This document shows positions 36,299 through 44,233 of a stretch of 64,000 nucleotides of DNA, piece after piece (positions within the stretch are counted from its first letter, which is position 1; every line of letters starts with the position of its first letter). The DNA is from Catellatospora sp. KI3 (GTDB lineage Bacteria; Actinomycetota; Actinomycetes; Mycobacteriales; Micromonosporaceae). The position numbers and the translations under genes were made by a program. The notes beneath the pieces were generated by a model, which was given only the letters and a program-made list of their open reading frames with translations, did not search any database and was not told the origin of the DNA. The stretch is from assembly GCF_029948125.1 (NCBI RefSeq), contig NZ_JASAMB010000001.1, positions 186,001-250,000 on the forward strand, read 5' to 3'.

Positions 36299-37138
36299 AT
36301 GTCCGACAGCGTGGCGTCCCTCTACGGGGCGAAGGCCGGCAGCCGGGTACGCGCCCGGCACCTGCTGCTGGCCAAGGAGCGCGGCGAGAAGTGGGCCATG
36401 CTCACCTCGTACGACCAGTACACCGCGCAGATCTTCGACGAGGCCGGTATTCCGGTGCTGCTCGTCGGCGACTCCGCGGCCAACAACGTCTACGGCTACC
36501 CGACGACTGTGCAGGTCACTGTGGAGGAGATGATCCCGCTGGCCCGCGCCGTGGTCGGGGCGACCCGGCGGGCGCTGGTCGTGGCGGACCTGCCGTTCGG
36601 CTCGTACGAGGAGGGCCCGGCGCAGGCGCTGCGCACCGCCGTCCGGTTCATGAAGGAGACCGGCTGCCACGCGATCAAGCTGGAGGGCTTCCGGCCCGAG
36701 CAGATCGCGGCGATCACCGGGGCGGGGATTCCCGTCATGGCGCACCTGGGGTTCACCCCGCAGTCGGAGCACCAGCTCGGCGGGTACCGGGTGCAGGGGC
36801 GCGGCGACGACGCGGCCGCGGCGCTGGTGGCGCAGGCGCGGGCGGTCGCCGAGGCGGGGGCGTTCTCGGTGGTGCTGGAGATGGTGCCGGGGGAGGTCGC
36901 GAAGCGGGTGACGGCGGAGGTGCCGATCCCGACCGTGGGCATCGGGGCAGGGGCGGACACCGACGCACAGGTGCTGGTGTGGCAGGACATGGCCGGGATG
37001 CGACCGGCGTCGGCCGGTCCGACGCCGCGGTTCGTGAAGAAGTACGCCGATCTGCACAGCGTGCTGAGCGAGGCGGCGGCGGCGTTCGCGGCCGACGTAC
37101 GCGACGGCGCCTTCCCGACAGCCGAGCACACGTTCTGA
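36299..37138 (+). CDS. panB: 3-methyl-2-oxobutanoate hydroxymethyltransferase
   Basis: First step of pantothenate synthesis, transferring a hydroxymethyl group from methylene-tetrahydrofolate to ketoisovalerate. 279 residues of a TIM barrel with [56 protein letters not shown] and [25 protein letters not shown] at 36299 has GAGAGGAG upstream; the GTG 3 bases earlier is less likely. Confidence 0.97.
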   Translation: MSDSVASLYGAKAGSRVRARHLLLAKERGEKWAMLTSYDQYTAQIFDEAGIPVLLVGDSAANNVYGYPTTVQVTVEEMIPLARAVVGATRRALVVADLPFGSYEEGPAQALRTAVRFMKETGCHAIKLEGFRPEQIAAITGAGIPVMAHLGFTPQSEHQLGGYRVQGRGDDAAAALVAQARAVAEAGAFSVVLEMVPGEVAKRVTAEVPIPTVGIGAGADTDAQVLVWQDMAGMRPASAGPTPRFVKKYADLHSVLSEAAAAFAADVRDGAFPTAEHTF

Positions 37139-37160
37139 CCCGTCCAGCCCCGGCGGGTGC

Positions 37161-37259
37161 CGCCCGGGCCTTTAATTGACGCTGGCCTATCCAGAGGACA
37201 GTTTCACGGAATCCGTCTTCTAGATAGGCCAACGTCGATGCTAGGTGCGCGGGTGGGCG
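37161..37259. repeat. Palindromic repeat family A, copy 4
   Basis: Core GACGCTGGCCTATCCAGAGGACA (from 37178) pairs with CCGTCTTCTAGATAGGCCAACGTC (to 37236), and CGCCC/GGGCG flanks close it loosely. It lies between convergent panB and npdG. Confidence 0.88.
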
Positions 37260-37279
37260 GCGCCGGGCAGGGTGAGCGG

Positions 37280-37960
37280 TCAGAGGTCGGTTACGCGGAC
37301 GCCGGCGTGGACCTTGTAGCGCTTGTTGATGGCGATCAGGTTCGCGGTGAACGCCTCGATCTGGCCCGCGTTGCGCAGCCGGCCCGCGTGCACCCCGCGC
37401 ATCCCCGCGATCCGCCCCGCCAACGCCTGCACCACCGCGACGGCCTCGCGGTCGTCCCCGAGCACCAGCACGTCCAGCTCCACCGACTGCACCGACGGAT
37501 CCGCCAGCAGCTCCGCGCTGACATGGTGGAACGCCGCCGTCACCCGCGAGTTCGGCAGCAGCTTCTCCGCCTGCTGCGCGGCGCTGCCCTCCGCGACCGC
37601 CAGCGCGTACGGCCCCTGCTTGTCGAAGCCGAGCGGGTTCACGCAGTCCACGATGATCTTGTCGGCGAGCAGCGGCGCCAGCTCGGTCAGCAGCTCGGCG
37701 TGCCCCGCGTACGGCACCGCCACGATCACCACGTCCGACCAGCCCGCGATCTCCGCGTTCGATCCGCCCTCGACCCGTCCGGCCGACGCCAGCTCACCCG
37801 CGGCCGCCGCGGCGCGCTCGGCGCTGCGCGAGCCGATGAGCACGTGCTGCCCGGCCAGCGCCAGCCGGTACGCCAGGCCGCGGCCCTGATCGCCGGTGCC
37901 GCCGAGGATGCCGACGGTCAGCGCGGTCACGTCGGGAAGGGAAGCCAGATCCAGTGCCAT
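37280..37960 (-). CDS. npdG: F420-dependent NADP reductase
   Basis: Moves hydride between reduced F420 and NADP+. 226 residues: the Rossmann motif VGILGGTGDQGRGLAYRLA and GSRSAERAAAAA set NADP binding, followed by AVPYAGHAELL, VDCVNPLGFDKQGPYAL, TAAFHHVSAELL and VLVLGDDREA, all typical of Fno/NpdG. ATG at 37960 fits the family. It fits with cofC at 18569 as part of F420 metabolism. Confidence 0.9.
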   Translation of the reverse strand: MALDLASLPDVTALTVGILGGTGDQGRGLAYRLALAGQHVLIGSRSAERAAAAAGELASAGRVEGGSNAEIAGWSDVVIVAVPYAGHAELLTELAPLLADKIIVDCVNPLGFDKQGPYALAVAEGSAAQQAEKLLPNSRVTAAFHHVSAELLADPSVQSVELDVLVLGDDREAVAVVQALAGRIAGMRGVHAGRLRNAGQIEAFTANLIAINKRYKVHAGVRVTDL

Positions 37961-38069
37961 GCGCCCGATCCTCGCACCTCGGACACCGTTCGCGCCCTGT
38001 GACATGACTCCCAACGATCGTTAAGGCCCCGCGCCGCCCCCTCCCGCCCCGTCCCGTGTCGGGTCCGTG

Positions 38070-38133
38070 GCGCAGTTTCGGGGAAAGTGCTGGAATCTTG
38101 GCCCCTATTCGTGCACTTTCCCCGAAACTGCAC
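38070..38133 (-). repeat. Palindromic repeat family C, copy 3
   Basis: GCAGTTTCGGGGAAAGTGC with its inverted copy. The spacer (GGAATCTTGGC) is the reverse complement of that in copies 1 and 2, so this copy points along the minus strand, 55 bp after the stop of the TauE-type gene. Confidence 0.92.
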
Positions 38134-38188
38134 CACCCCGCCGGGCGCGCGAGCGCGGTGGGCGGGGCGCGCGGCGGCGGGGGGCTGG

Positions 38189-38932
38189 TCAGGTGAGGGC
38201 GCGGATGAGGAGGAGGGCGGAGAGGGTGATGCCGAAGGCGACGACGACGCGGCGCAGGGTGCGCGCGGGCAGGCGGCGACCGAGGCGGGCGCCGGCGTAC
38301 CCGCCGAGCAGGGTCGTCGGGATGAGGATCGCGACGGCCGGCCAGTAGGCGGGGCCGAAGAGGGCGTACACGGTGGTGGTGACCGCGCCGACCGCGAGCT
38401 GGAGCACGTTCTTCACCGCCACCAGGCGGTTCAAGGTCTCGGCGAGCATCAGTCCGAGCACCGCCAGCAGGATCACGCCGAGGACCGAACCGAAGTAGCC
38501 GCCGTACACGCCGACGGCGAACAGGAGCAGCGCTCGCAGCCATACCGGATGATCACCGCCCAGGCGGACCGACAGCCGCCCCTGGAAGGCCAGGAGCAGC
38601 GAGGCCGCGAGGACCAGAAACGGCATGATCACCGCGTACGCGGTGGGCGGGGTACGCAGCAGCAGCACGCAACCGGTCAACGCCCCCGCGGCCGTCAGCG
38701 GCACCAGCGAGCGCAGCCGCGCCGACCGTCCCCGCAGGTCCGGCCACGTCCCGACCACGCTCGCCGAGTACCCGCCGATCACCGACATCACCGTCGTCAC
38801 GCTCGCGCCGACCGGCGGCACGCCCGCCGCCAGCAGCGCGGGCAGCACCAGCAGCGAGCCGCCCCCGGCGACCGCGTTCACGGCCCCGGCGAGCACCCCG
38901 GCCGCGGCGAGCGCGGGCAGCAGCACGTCCAT
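38189..38932 (-). CDS. TauE/SafE family sulfite/anion permease
   Basis: 247 residues with seven to eight hydrophobic helices. The internal duplication of the family shows in LAGAVNAVAGGGSLLVLPALLAAGVPP (first half) and LFAVGVYGGYFGSVLGVILLAVLG (second half). Such proteins are proposed exporters of sulfite or organosulfonates; the substrate here is unknown. ATG at 38932 is preferred to the longer frame that would run over the rnpB promoter. Confidence 0.88.
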   Translation of the reverse strand: MDVLLPALAAAGVLAGAVNAVAGGGSLLVLPALLAAGVPPVGASVTTVMSVIGGYSASVVGTWPDLRGRSARLRSLVPLTAAGALTGCVLLLRTPPTAYAVIMPFLVLAASLLLAFQGRLSVRLGGDHPVWLRALLLFAVGVYGGYFGSVLGVILLAVLGLMLAETLNRLVAVKNVLQLAVGAVTTTVYALFGPAYWPAVAILIPTTLLGGYAGARLGRRLPARTLRRVVVAFGITLSALLLIRALT

Positions 38933-39000
38933 CGATGCTGACCGTAACGGGTACGGCACGGTGATCATGCCGGTTGTGCCACGTATCATGGGTAGCGCGA

Positions 39001-39424
39001 CGGACGAGTCGACCGGGCGGTCGCGTCACCGCTGCGGCCTCGGCCCCGGCGGTGCCGAGGAACGTCCGGACTCCACAGGGCAGGGTGGTTGCTAACGGCA
39101 ACCCGGGGCGACCCGCGGGAAAGTGCCACAGAAAGCAGACCGCCCGCACTCCTCGGAGGAGCGGGTAAGGGTGAAACGGTGAGGTAAGAGCTCACCAGCA
39201 CCCCGGGTGACCGGGGTGGCTCGGTAAACCCCACCCGGAGCAAGACCAAGACTGGCCGCCGTGAGCCCTCGGGCGGGCGGTGGTCGCGCGGACGTTCGAG
39301 GGCTGCCCGCCCGATGTCCGCGGGTAGGTTGCTAGAGCCTGTCGGCGACGGCAGGCGTAGATGGATGGCCGCCACCGGCGCGCGAGCACCGGTACAAAAT
39401 CCGGCGTACAGGTCGACTCGTCCG
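39001..39424 (+). ncRNA. rnpB: RNase P RNA (type A)
   Basis: The catalytic RNA that matures tRNA 5' ends. The P1 stem is CGGACGAGTCGACC at 39001 pairing with GGTCGACTCGTCCG ending at 39424. Conserved core segments are present in order: GAGGAACGTCCGGACTCCAC, CAGGGTGG, AGAAAGCAGACCGCC, GGTAAGGGTGAAACGGTG, GGTAAGAGCTCACCAGC, GTAAACCCCACC, AGAGCCTGTCGG and ACAAAATCCGG. A -10-like TATCAT lies at 38984. Transcription probably starts a few bases before 39001. Confidence 0.96.
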
Positions 39425-39601
39425 TCGCCCTCATGGTCACGCCACCCGCCGCACCCTCTGAACTGCTGCTTCGCTCGGCCTTGTCGGGCAACGTTGGTGG
39501 TTGCTGGTCGCCGCTAGACGGCCTGGAGACGGCCTGGCGCTGAGGCTCCCGGGACGCGTCCGATGGGCCGCCGACCCGGTGATGGCGGCGACCCCTGGCG
39601 G
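39425..39601. other. Gap after rnpB
   Basis: About 180 bases between rnpB and a gene relic. An open frame ending at 39543 overlaps rnpB and is not believed. No clear terminator, att duplicate of the rnpB end or small gene was found. Confidence 0.4.
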
Positions 39602-39808
39602 CTACTTCGCGTCAAGCGCTGCCACCTTGGCGTACTCGGTCAGCTCCCAGTACTCGCGCGCCTCGCTGGGGATGCGGGCGACGAACTCGGCTCGCTCGTC
39701 GGTGGGCCACTCAGCGACCTCGTCGGCCGTGGCGGTCAGGAAGGTCAGACGCAGTCCGGTCCTGGACCTACGGTTCGCAGTAGCAACGACTTCGGCCCAC
39801 TCGTGGCA
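39602..39808 (-). pseudogene. 5'-truncated relic of an unidentified gene
   Basis: On the minus strand a frame of 68 codons reads like real protein (LRLTFLTATADEVAEWP, then RAEFVARIPSEAREYWELTEYAKVAA and a TAG stop at 39602). It has no usable start codon and is bounded upstream by an in-frame TAA at 39809. It looks like the C-terminal end of a lost gene. No family is recognised. Confidence 0.5.
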
Positions 39809-39887
39809 TTAGCCACAACGCGGATGGCACTCCATCGTTCTACATGACGTCGGACACCGACGGCATGGTGGCGTAATTGGGGTCCAT

Positions 39888-40412
39888 ATGAAACGAAGAA
39901 TCGGAATGGCCATCCTGGCGGGAGCGGCTGTAAGCACGGTGGTTACGGGCGCGACACCCGCCGCTGCCCAGGACAGCCTCTTGTCGCTGTCCGACCTTCT
40001 GGATCTTTCAAATCTGATCACCGTCAGCCCTTCCGTATTGACGTCCTGCTATCAACTTGGCCAGGGCAAGGACGACTATCTTTCGGGAACCCAAACGATC
40101 ACCTGCAACCAGAGTGCGACGTCCTCCTCGCCCACACCGCCATCGCCACCGACCGGTGGTGGCATAACCGGGTACGAAGTAGTGCAGGGCAATCTGGTGA
40201 CACTAGCCCCCAATGGGGCAGGGTTTTCGACGGCCAACTGTCCGGCAGGAAAGAAAGCAGTCGGGGGAGGCTTTAGCGCTTCTCAAGATATTGACGTCGT
40301 GAACAGCAATCCGCTACCCGATGGCAGTGCCTGGCAGGTATTCTTCACCAACCGCACGAACACGGACAAAGATGGGTTTGCTTTTGCGGTGTGTATCAAT
40401 GCCGCGAGCTAA
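39888..40412 (+). CDS. Secreted protein of unknown function
   Basis: 174 residues with a clear signal peptide (MKRRIGMAILAGAAVSTVVTGATPAAA), two domains joined by a Ser/Pro linker (SSSPTPPSPPTGGG), and four cysteines, of which STANCPAGKKAVGGGFSAS and FAVCINAAS are in the second half. That second half resembles secreted actinobacterial beta-rich domains with CPxGxxxxGGG. Its lower GC and relaxed codon use differ from the neighbours, which suggests transfer. It lies after rnpB in the accessory stretch. Confidence 0.75.
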   Translation: MKRRIGMAILAGAAVSTVVTGATPAAAQDSLLSLSDLLDLSNLITVSPSVLTSCYQLGQGKDDYLSGTQTITCNQSATSSSPTPPSPPTGGGITGYEVVQGNLVTLAPNGAGFSTANCPAGKKAVGGGFSASQDIDVVNSNPLPDGSAWQVFFTNRTNTDKDGFAFAVCINAAS

Positions 40413-40460
40413 CCAGCACCGCCCCAATAGGTGACGCATGCCCTAGTGTCGGAGGTTGCG

Positions 40461-40692
40461 GTGGGTATGCGGTACCCGCTTACTGATCTCAACGATCGCC
40501 TGGACGCGATCGACAGCCGCCTTGAGCAGATGGGCCAAGCTGCCGAGTGCGATCGGCGATCTGGCTGTGGGGCAGGGTGAACTGCGGTTAGACCTTCGAG
40601 AGATGCGCCAGGAGCAGACCAGGCAAGGCGCGCTCCTGGCCGCCATCGCACGGAAGCTCGGCGTCGAGGACCAGGGCAACGCGCAGCGCTGA
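40461..40692 (+). pseudogene. Small coiled-coil protein gene with a frameshift
   Basis: GGAGG lies 5 bases before GTG at 40461. The first frame reads VGMRYPLTDLNDRLDAIDSRLEQMGQ, then turns to non-coding and stops at 40580. From about 40540 another frame continues the same helical style (SAIGDLAVGQGELRLDLREM, then RQEQTRQGALLAAIARKLG) to a stop at 40692. One base gained or lost near 40535-40550 explains this. The intact protein would be about 76 residues of coiled coil. A terminator hairpin follows. Confidence 0.65.
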
Positions 40693-40705
40693 GTCCACGC
40701 AGCAT

Positions 40706-40737
40706 GAAGGCGCCGACTGTACGAAGTCGGCGCCTTC
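40706..40737 (+). terminator. Terminator after the coiled-coil gene
   Basis: A perfect 13-bp inverted repeat, GAAGGCGCCGACT with its complement around GTACGA, 13 bp after the stop. Confidence 0.85.
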
Positions 40738-40842
40738 CGTGTGTCCGCTGTCAGCCAGCGCTGAAAGCGTCCAGCGCGATGCGGGGCGATACGACGGGGA
40801 CCGTCACCCGCGGCGGCAGGATCGGGTTGAGCGGAGATCCTC

Positions 40843-41589
40843 CTAGACGCCTAGGCTCATTCGCGCGACTGCCACGAGTCTCCAGAGCGCAAGACCCAGG
40901 GCTCCACCAGCCACAGCCGCGAATACGACATGACCCATCATCATTCGAAGACCGAGCCGCCGCACCAGATACCCCAGCGCCAGCGCCGAGAGCGTGATCG
41001 TCAATATCGCGGACAGCAGAAGTCGCGCACTGAACTCGTCAGGGATCGGCCAGGGCGTCAGGAAGAGCAGTGTGTACCAACCCTGCCCGGAGAGTAGGCC
41101 TGCTGTCCCACCCGCCAGGACGGCGCTCTCCCGGTTGCCGCCTGTCGTCATTCGCCAGGCCACCACGCCGAGAACAGGACCGACGCCTAGCGATGCGACC
41201 ACCCAGAATGTTGCCGAGAGGCCGACGGAGTACAGGCCCAGCCTGTCGGCCGCTTCGCCGCTGTCGAGAAAGCCGCCGCGCCACCGCTGGCTCACTTCGA
41301 TGATCAGCAGGTAGTACACCGCCGTAGCACCGAGGAGCAGCGCCGTGCTCGCGACCGCGGCGCGTGCAGACGACCGCTGCCCAAGGCCGACGAGTAGTGC
41401 CGCGAAACACCAGGACAGGCCGGTGCTGAAGACCGCGATCATTGCGGTGCCCCACCTGCCCGGTGCGGCATCGCCCAGGAAGGCCGCAGTGCCCAGCGCT
41501 GTGGCGGACAGCAGAATCGTTACTCCGGTGCGTCGGACCGAAGTCTTAGCGACGCCCGGACCACGTAGCCCGCCTATCCTCATACCCAC
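40843..41589 (-). CDS. Multi-pass membrane protein of unknown function
   Basis: 248 residues (or 246 from the ATG at 41583, which has GAGGTG upstream) with six or seven hydrophobic segments, for example VTILLSATALGTAAFLGDAA, GTAMIAVFSTGLSWCFAALLVGL, AVYYLLIIEV and ATFWVVASLGVGPVLGVVAW. No family recognised. It lies downstream of a lipoprotein gene on the same strand. Confidence 0.7.
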   Translation of the reverse strand: MGMRIGGLRGPGVAKTSVRRTGVTILLSATALGTAAFLGDAAPGRWGTAMIAVFSTGLSWCFAALLVGLGQRSSARAAVASTALLLGATAVYYLLIIEVSQRWRGGFLDSGEAADRLGLYSVGLSATFWVVASLGVGPVLGVVAWRMTTGGNRESAVLAGGTAGLLSGQGWYTLLFLTPWPIPDEFSARLLLSAILTITLSALALGYLVRRLGLRMMMGHVVFAAVAGGALGLALWRLVAVARMSLGV

Positions 41590-41617
41590 CTCTTACCGGT
41601 TCCGTCCACTGGCGCCG

Positions 41618-42127
41618 CTAATCGCTTTCGCTCGGGCAGTTCAAGTCGATGACTACCCTCAACTGCTTGAGGTCGCCGGACTCGGCGAGCGCCAGCACCT
41701 TGTCGCGTGCGCTCTGATCCTCCGGCAACAGTCCGTAGCGGTAGAACGCCGACCCCCTGAGCCGGAGAACCTCCTTCAGCGCGGTGTCCCGCTCTTGAAG
41801 CGTCTCGGCCGCGAAGTACGTCCTAGCCCATGAGCAGTGCCAATACCACGAAGCGTCGACTCTACCGGTGTTGACACCGTAGTTGATCTTTTTTCCATCC
41901 GCCGCTCTAGGTTCGTACACGGGAGTCTCGGGCCACCGCCAGCCCGGTGCGAGTTCCAGGCTTTCGGCCTCGTCCACGTACTCTGCCGCAGCCTGGTCTG
42001 CGGAGATCCATTCTGATTCACCAGGTGGCGGACTGCTGCCGCAACCTGCCGCCGTCACCAGAACGAGAAGGAAGGCGACATGCGAGTTGCGGCGACGATT
42101 GGCCCTTGCCGGACGGTTGGCTGTCAT
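41618..42127 (-). CDS. Lipoprotein of unknown function
   Basis: 169 residues with a basic N-terminus, a hydrophobic stretch (HVAFLLVLVTAAGC) ending in a lipobox cysteine at about residue 29, and an outer domain containing WYWHCSWARTYFAAETLQERDTAL. The start ATG is at 42127. It lies 29 bp upstream of the membrane-protein gene, so the two may form one unit. Confidence 0.75.
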   Translation of the reverse strand: MTANRPARANRRRNSHVAFLLVLVTAAGCGSSPPPGESEWISADQAAAEYVDEAESLELAPGWRWPETPVYEPRAADGKKINYGVNTGRVDASWYWHCSWARTYFAAETLQERDTALKEVLRLRGSAFYRYGLLPEDQSARDKVLALAESGDLKQLRVVIDLNCPSESD

Positions 42128-42152
42128 GTGGTCTTACCGCCTCCGAGCTCAC

Positions 42153-42190
42153 GAAAGCCCCACGGATCAGCCGCGATCCGCAGGGCTTCC
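42153..42190 (-). terminator. Terminator between two secreted-protein genes
   Basis: GAAAGCCCCACGGATC pairs with GATCCGCAGGGCTTCC around a 6-base loop, with one mismatch inside. It lies 11 bp after the stop of the secreted-protein gene. Confidence 0.75.
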
Positions 42191-42200
42191 GCAGTCGCGA

Positions 42201-42650
42201 CTAGTAGTTCTGCGTACCGGCGAAGTGATGGTTGCAGCCCGGGTTAGTGCAGGTGGTCGTACGCGCGAACGAGTTTCTGAACTGGAAGCCGTTGGAGAGG
42301 TACCAGTGCGTGTACCACGTGTTCAGCGAGTACATGGAGAACTCGCTGCCGCCTACGACACTGCCGTTATTTGCGATATAACGCCATTTGATTCCATCGA
42401 CGGGTCGCGAACTGCCATCGAGAAGGGGCAGCTCACTGAATTTGATCTTCGCGTTCCCGTCACCCGACTTAGTCCGGTAAGTTGTTGATATGTACCACTC
42501 GGACGACCAGCTCCACGTGTCGCCCGAAACGGCATGGTCCGAGGCCGCATGTGCGACACCAGGCAGAGCGATGACCATGATCATCGCGATCGCGGATGTG
42601 ACGGCAGGCACCAACCGCCGCATCACCCCGCGCGCTGCGGTTCTCTCCAC
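42201..42650 (-). CDS. Secreted protein of unknown function
   Basis: About 149 residues from GTG at 42650 (AGAAGG upstream) or 140 from ATG at 42623. The signal peptide is RRLVPAVTSAIAMIMVIALPGVAHAAS. The mature part is rich in Trp, Tyr and Ser (TWSWSSEWYISTTYRTKSGD, RYIANNGSVVGGSEFSMYSLN) and ends with CTNPGCNHHFAGTQNY, a possible disulfide loop. No family recognised. It is an isolated small gene in the accessory stretch. Confidence 0.7.
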   Translation of the reverse strand: MERTAARGVMRRLVPAVTSAIAMIMVIALPGVAHAASDHAVSGDTWSWSSEWYISTTYRTKSGDGNAKIKFSELPLLDGSSRPVDGIKWRYIANNGSVVGGSEFSMYSLNTWYTHWYLSNGFQFRNSFARTTTCTNPGCNHHFAGTQNY

Positions 42651-42949
42651 TTTGTGCACCCTTCTGAAGGTGGCCGAGCCGGCCCGAGCGGGACGGCGGG
42701 CATGGATCAGAGCGACGCGCAGATGCATCCATATACTCAGGACTTCTGGCGCATCCCCCGACGATCGCAAGAACCCGGGAGGAACGGCCCCTCGTTCGGT
42801 GCCGACAACACGGCAAGCCAGGGCACAGTAAGGCCACACAGCGACGATCGTCCCACCGTAACCCTCCACAGGTCCGCGATCATGCAGCCAGAACCCTACG
42901 GTTGACGCACATACATGTCAATGGAGGGATGCGATCGCCCTCTCAGGAC
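42651..42949. other. Non-coding gap upstream of the secreted-protein gene
   Basis: About 300 bases. Long frames cross it on both strands, but none has family sequence, and I see no hairpin of note. It probably carries the promoter of the minus-strand secreted-protein gene. Confidence 0.4.
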
Positions 42950-43127
42950 CCCGCAGCCCAGACACCTGCGAGACCCGTGTTCGAACGGCTCCATCCGAAC
43001 CACTTCGTCCGAGTCGGGAGTTCGCGCTCGATGGGGTCCGAAGTAGCCGTCCTCCGCATCGAGGCAGCGCTCCGGGATCCCCAGCGGTTGTTGCCGGTCG
43101 CGGGGCAGCGCACCGAAAGGGTCATGT
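42950..43127 (-). pseudogene. DinB-domain relic
   Basis: The minus-strand translation contains ALPRDRQQPLG and then ERCLDAEDGYFGPHRARTPDSDEVV followed by MEPFEH. These align with LPRTETGTNLLGILKHCLNVEAGYFGP and the next 25 residues of the intact DinB gene at 44452-45048. The segment upstream (TLSVRCPATGNN) matches in another frame, so at least one frameshift is present. Only about 55 residues survive. It abuts a fragment of another gene on the opposite strand. Confidence 0.7.
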
Positions 43128-43130
43128 CGA

Positions 43131-43592
43131 CCGTTCAGTGGGAACCACTTCGCCCCCGGCAGGTCGCTGCACTGGGAGATGCACCTGCGGTTCGCCAAGA
43201 CCAACGTCAGCGCCTCGAGTGGAATGAGCCTGCTCGTCTCCGATCGCAGCGAAGACACCAACATGACCAACAGCTTCTTCGGCTTCGACGTCCGTCCGCG
43301 TGGCGTCGGCGCCGCCCCGTCCACCGGGCCGGACTCCGCGACCGCCCCCGCACCCACCTCGCTCGCGGGCTCGCCTTCCGCGTCGGTCCGGTCGTCAGCA
43401 ACTCCGGCATCGCCGACCCCGGCACAGTCGGAGTCGGCGCAGCCGGAAGCCACCCCGGGCGAGCCGGTCAACGCGGCCGTGTCGGAGTCGGGTTCCGGCT
43501 CGGCCGTACTTGTCCTGCTCGCAATCCTGCTGGTGCTGACCCTGGGCGCCTCGCTCGGTCTGTGGCGGCGTGCGCGGCGGACGCGCACGTAG
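43131..43592 (+). pseudogene. C-terminal fragment of a surface protein with membrane anchor
   Basis: The frame reads NHFAPGRSLHWEMHLRFAKTNVSASSGMSLLV and ends its first part with NSFFGFDVRPRG, a beta-rich ending that I recall from secreted actinobacterial proteins. A Pro/Ser/Ala stalk, one transmembrane helix (AVLVLLAILLVLTLGASLGLW) and RRARRTRT follow. The fold part is only about 50 residues long, and its upstream side is cut at the DinB relic. An internal ATG at 43179 could allow a 137-residue product. Probably a rearrangement scar. Confidence 0.6.
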
Positions 43593-43599
43593 GCTGCCC

Positions 43600-43620
43600 C
43601 GTCTGCCGAGTGAGCAGACG
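43600..43620 (+). terminator. Short hairpin after the surface-protein fragment
   Basis: CGTCTGC and GCAGACG form a 7-bp stem around CGAGTGA, 8 bp after the stop. Confidence 0.5.
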
Positions 43621-43750
43621 AGCCACCGTCCGTCGCCGCGTCGCAAAGAGCGGCGCCTGTCGCGCTGCTCACCTCGCTCCGCACCAGCTACGACGCCGCC
43701 GTGCTCCTGTGGAACACTGTGGCCTCTTCGCAGCTCAGCAAGGCAGGACG

Positions 43751-44233
43751 ATGATCACCCGCACCTCGCGCACCCTCGGCTACGCCGTCCTCGCCGCACT
43801 CGCGGCTCTGCAGGCCGCCGGGTGCGGCGACTCGTCAGAATCCGCACCCGGTACCGCCCCGGCAGCCAGCTCGCAGCAGCCCGCCGCAGTGGTCCAGCCC
43901 GCCGTCGACACCGCGGTACGCCAGGTCGTCACGGCCTACCTCAATGCGGTCCAGGACGGTGATTTCGCGGAAGGGCACCTGCTGGTCTGCGCGGATGTGC
44001 GCGAGCAGTACGACGCGGTCGCCCAGACCGACGCCGGAACCTTCGGCCCGCGCTTCAAAGTGACCTCCTACACGATCACCGAGACCCGGTCCGAGGGGTC
44101 GGCAGTCGAGGTCCGCGCGGCCCAGAAGGTCACCGTCGCAGGCCGGTCGGAGCCGATGGAGCTGACCGTGGTCTACACGATGGCCCAGGCGGCCGACGGC
44201 TGGTGCATCGCCCGGGAACTGCCCGCTCTCTGA
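43751..44233 (+). CDS. Lipoprotein with NTF2/DUF4878-like outline
   Basis: 160 residues. The signal sequence ends in a lipobox (ALAALQAAGC, Cys about residue 19), followed by an Ala/Gln/Ser linker and a compact domain (VVTAYLNAVQDGDFAEGHLLVCADVREQYDA, then VTVAGRSEPMELTVVYTMAQAADGWCIAREL), which follows the helix-then-beta-sheet order of NTF2-like lipoproteins. Two cysteines may pair. The function is unknown. Confidence 0.72.
   Translation: MITRTSRTLGYAVLAALAALQAAGCGDSSESAPGTAPAASSQQPAAVVQPAVDTAVRQVVTAYLNAVQDGDFAEGHLLVCADVREQYDAVAQTDAGTFGPRFKVTSYTITETRSEGSAVEVRAAQKVTVAGRSEPMELTVVYTMAQAADGWCIARELPAL

Noticed and set aside
39001-39424. rnpB 3' end as a proven integration site
   Set aside because: I could not find a second copy of the rnpB end or an integrase gene, so only decay and odd composition support the idea.
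39361-39543. Plus-strand ORF of 60 codons at the rnpB end
   Set aside because: It starts inside the RNase P RNA core and has no homologous features.
42902-44233. 443-codon plus-strand frame
   Set aside because: The first two thirds are shadow of relics; only the part from 43751 is a believable protein (lipoprotein).
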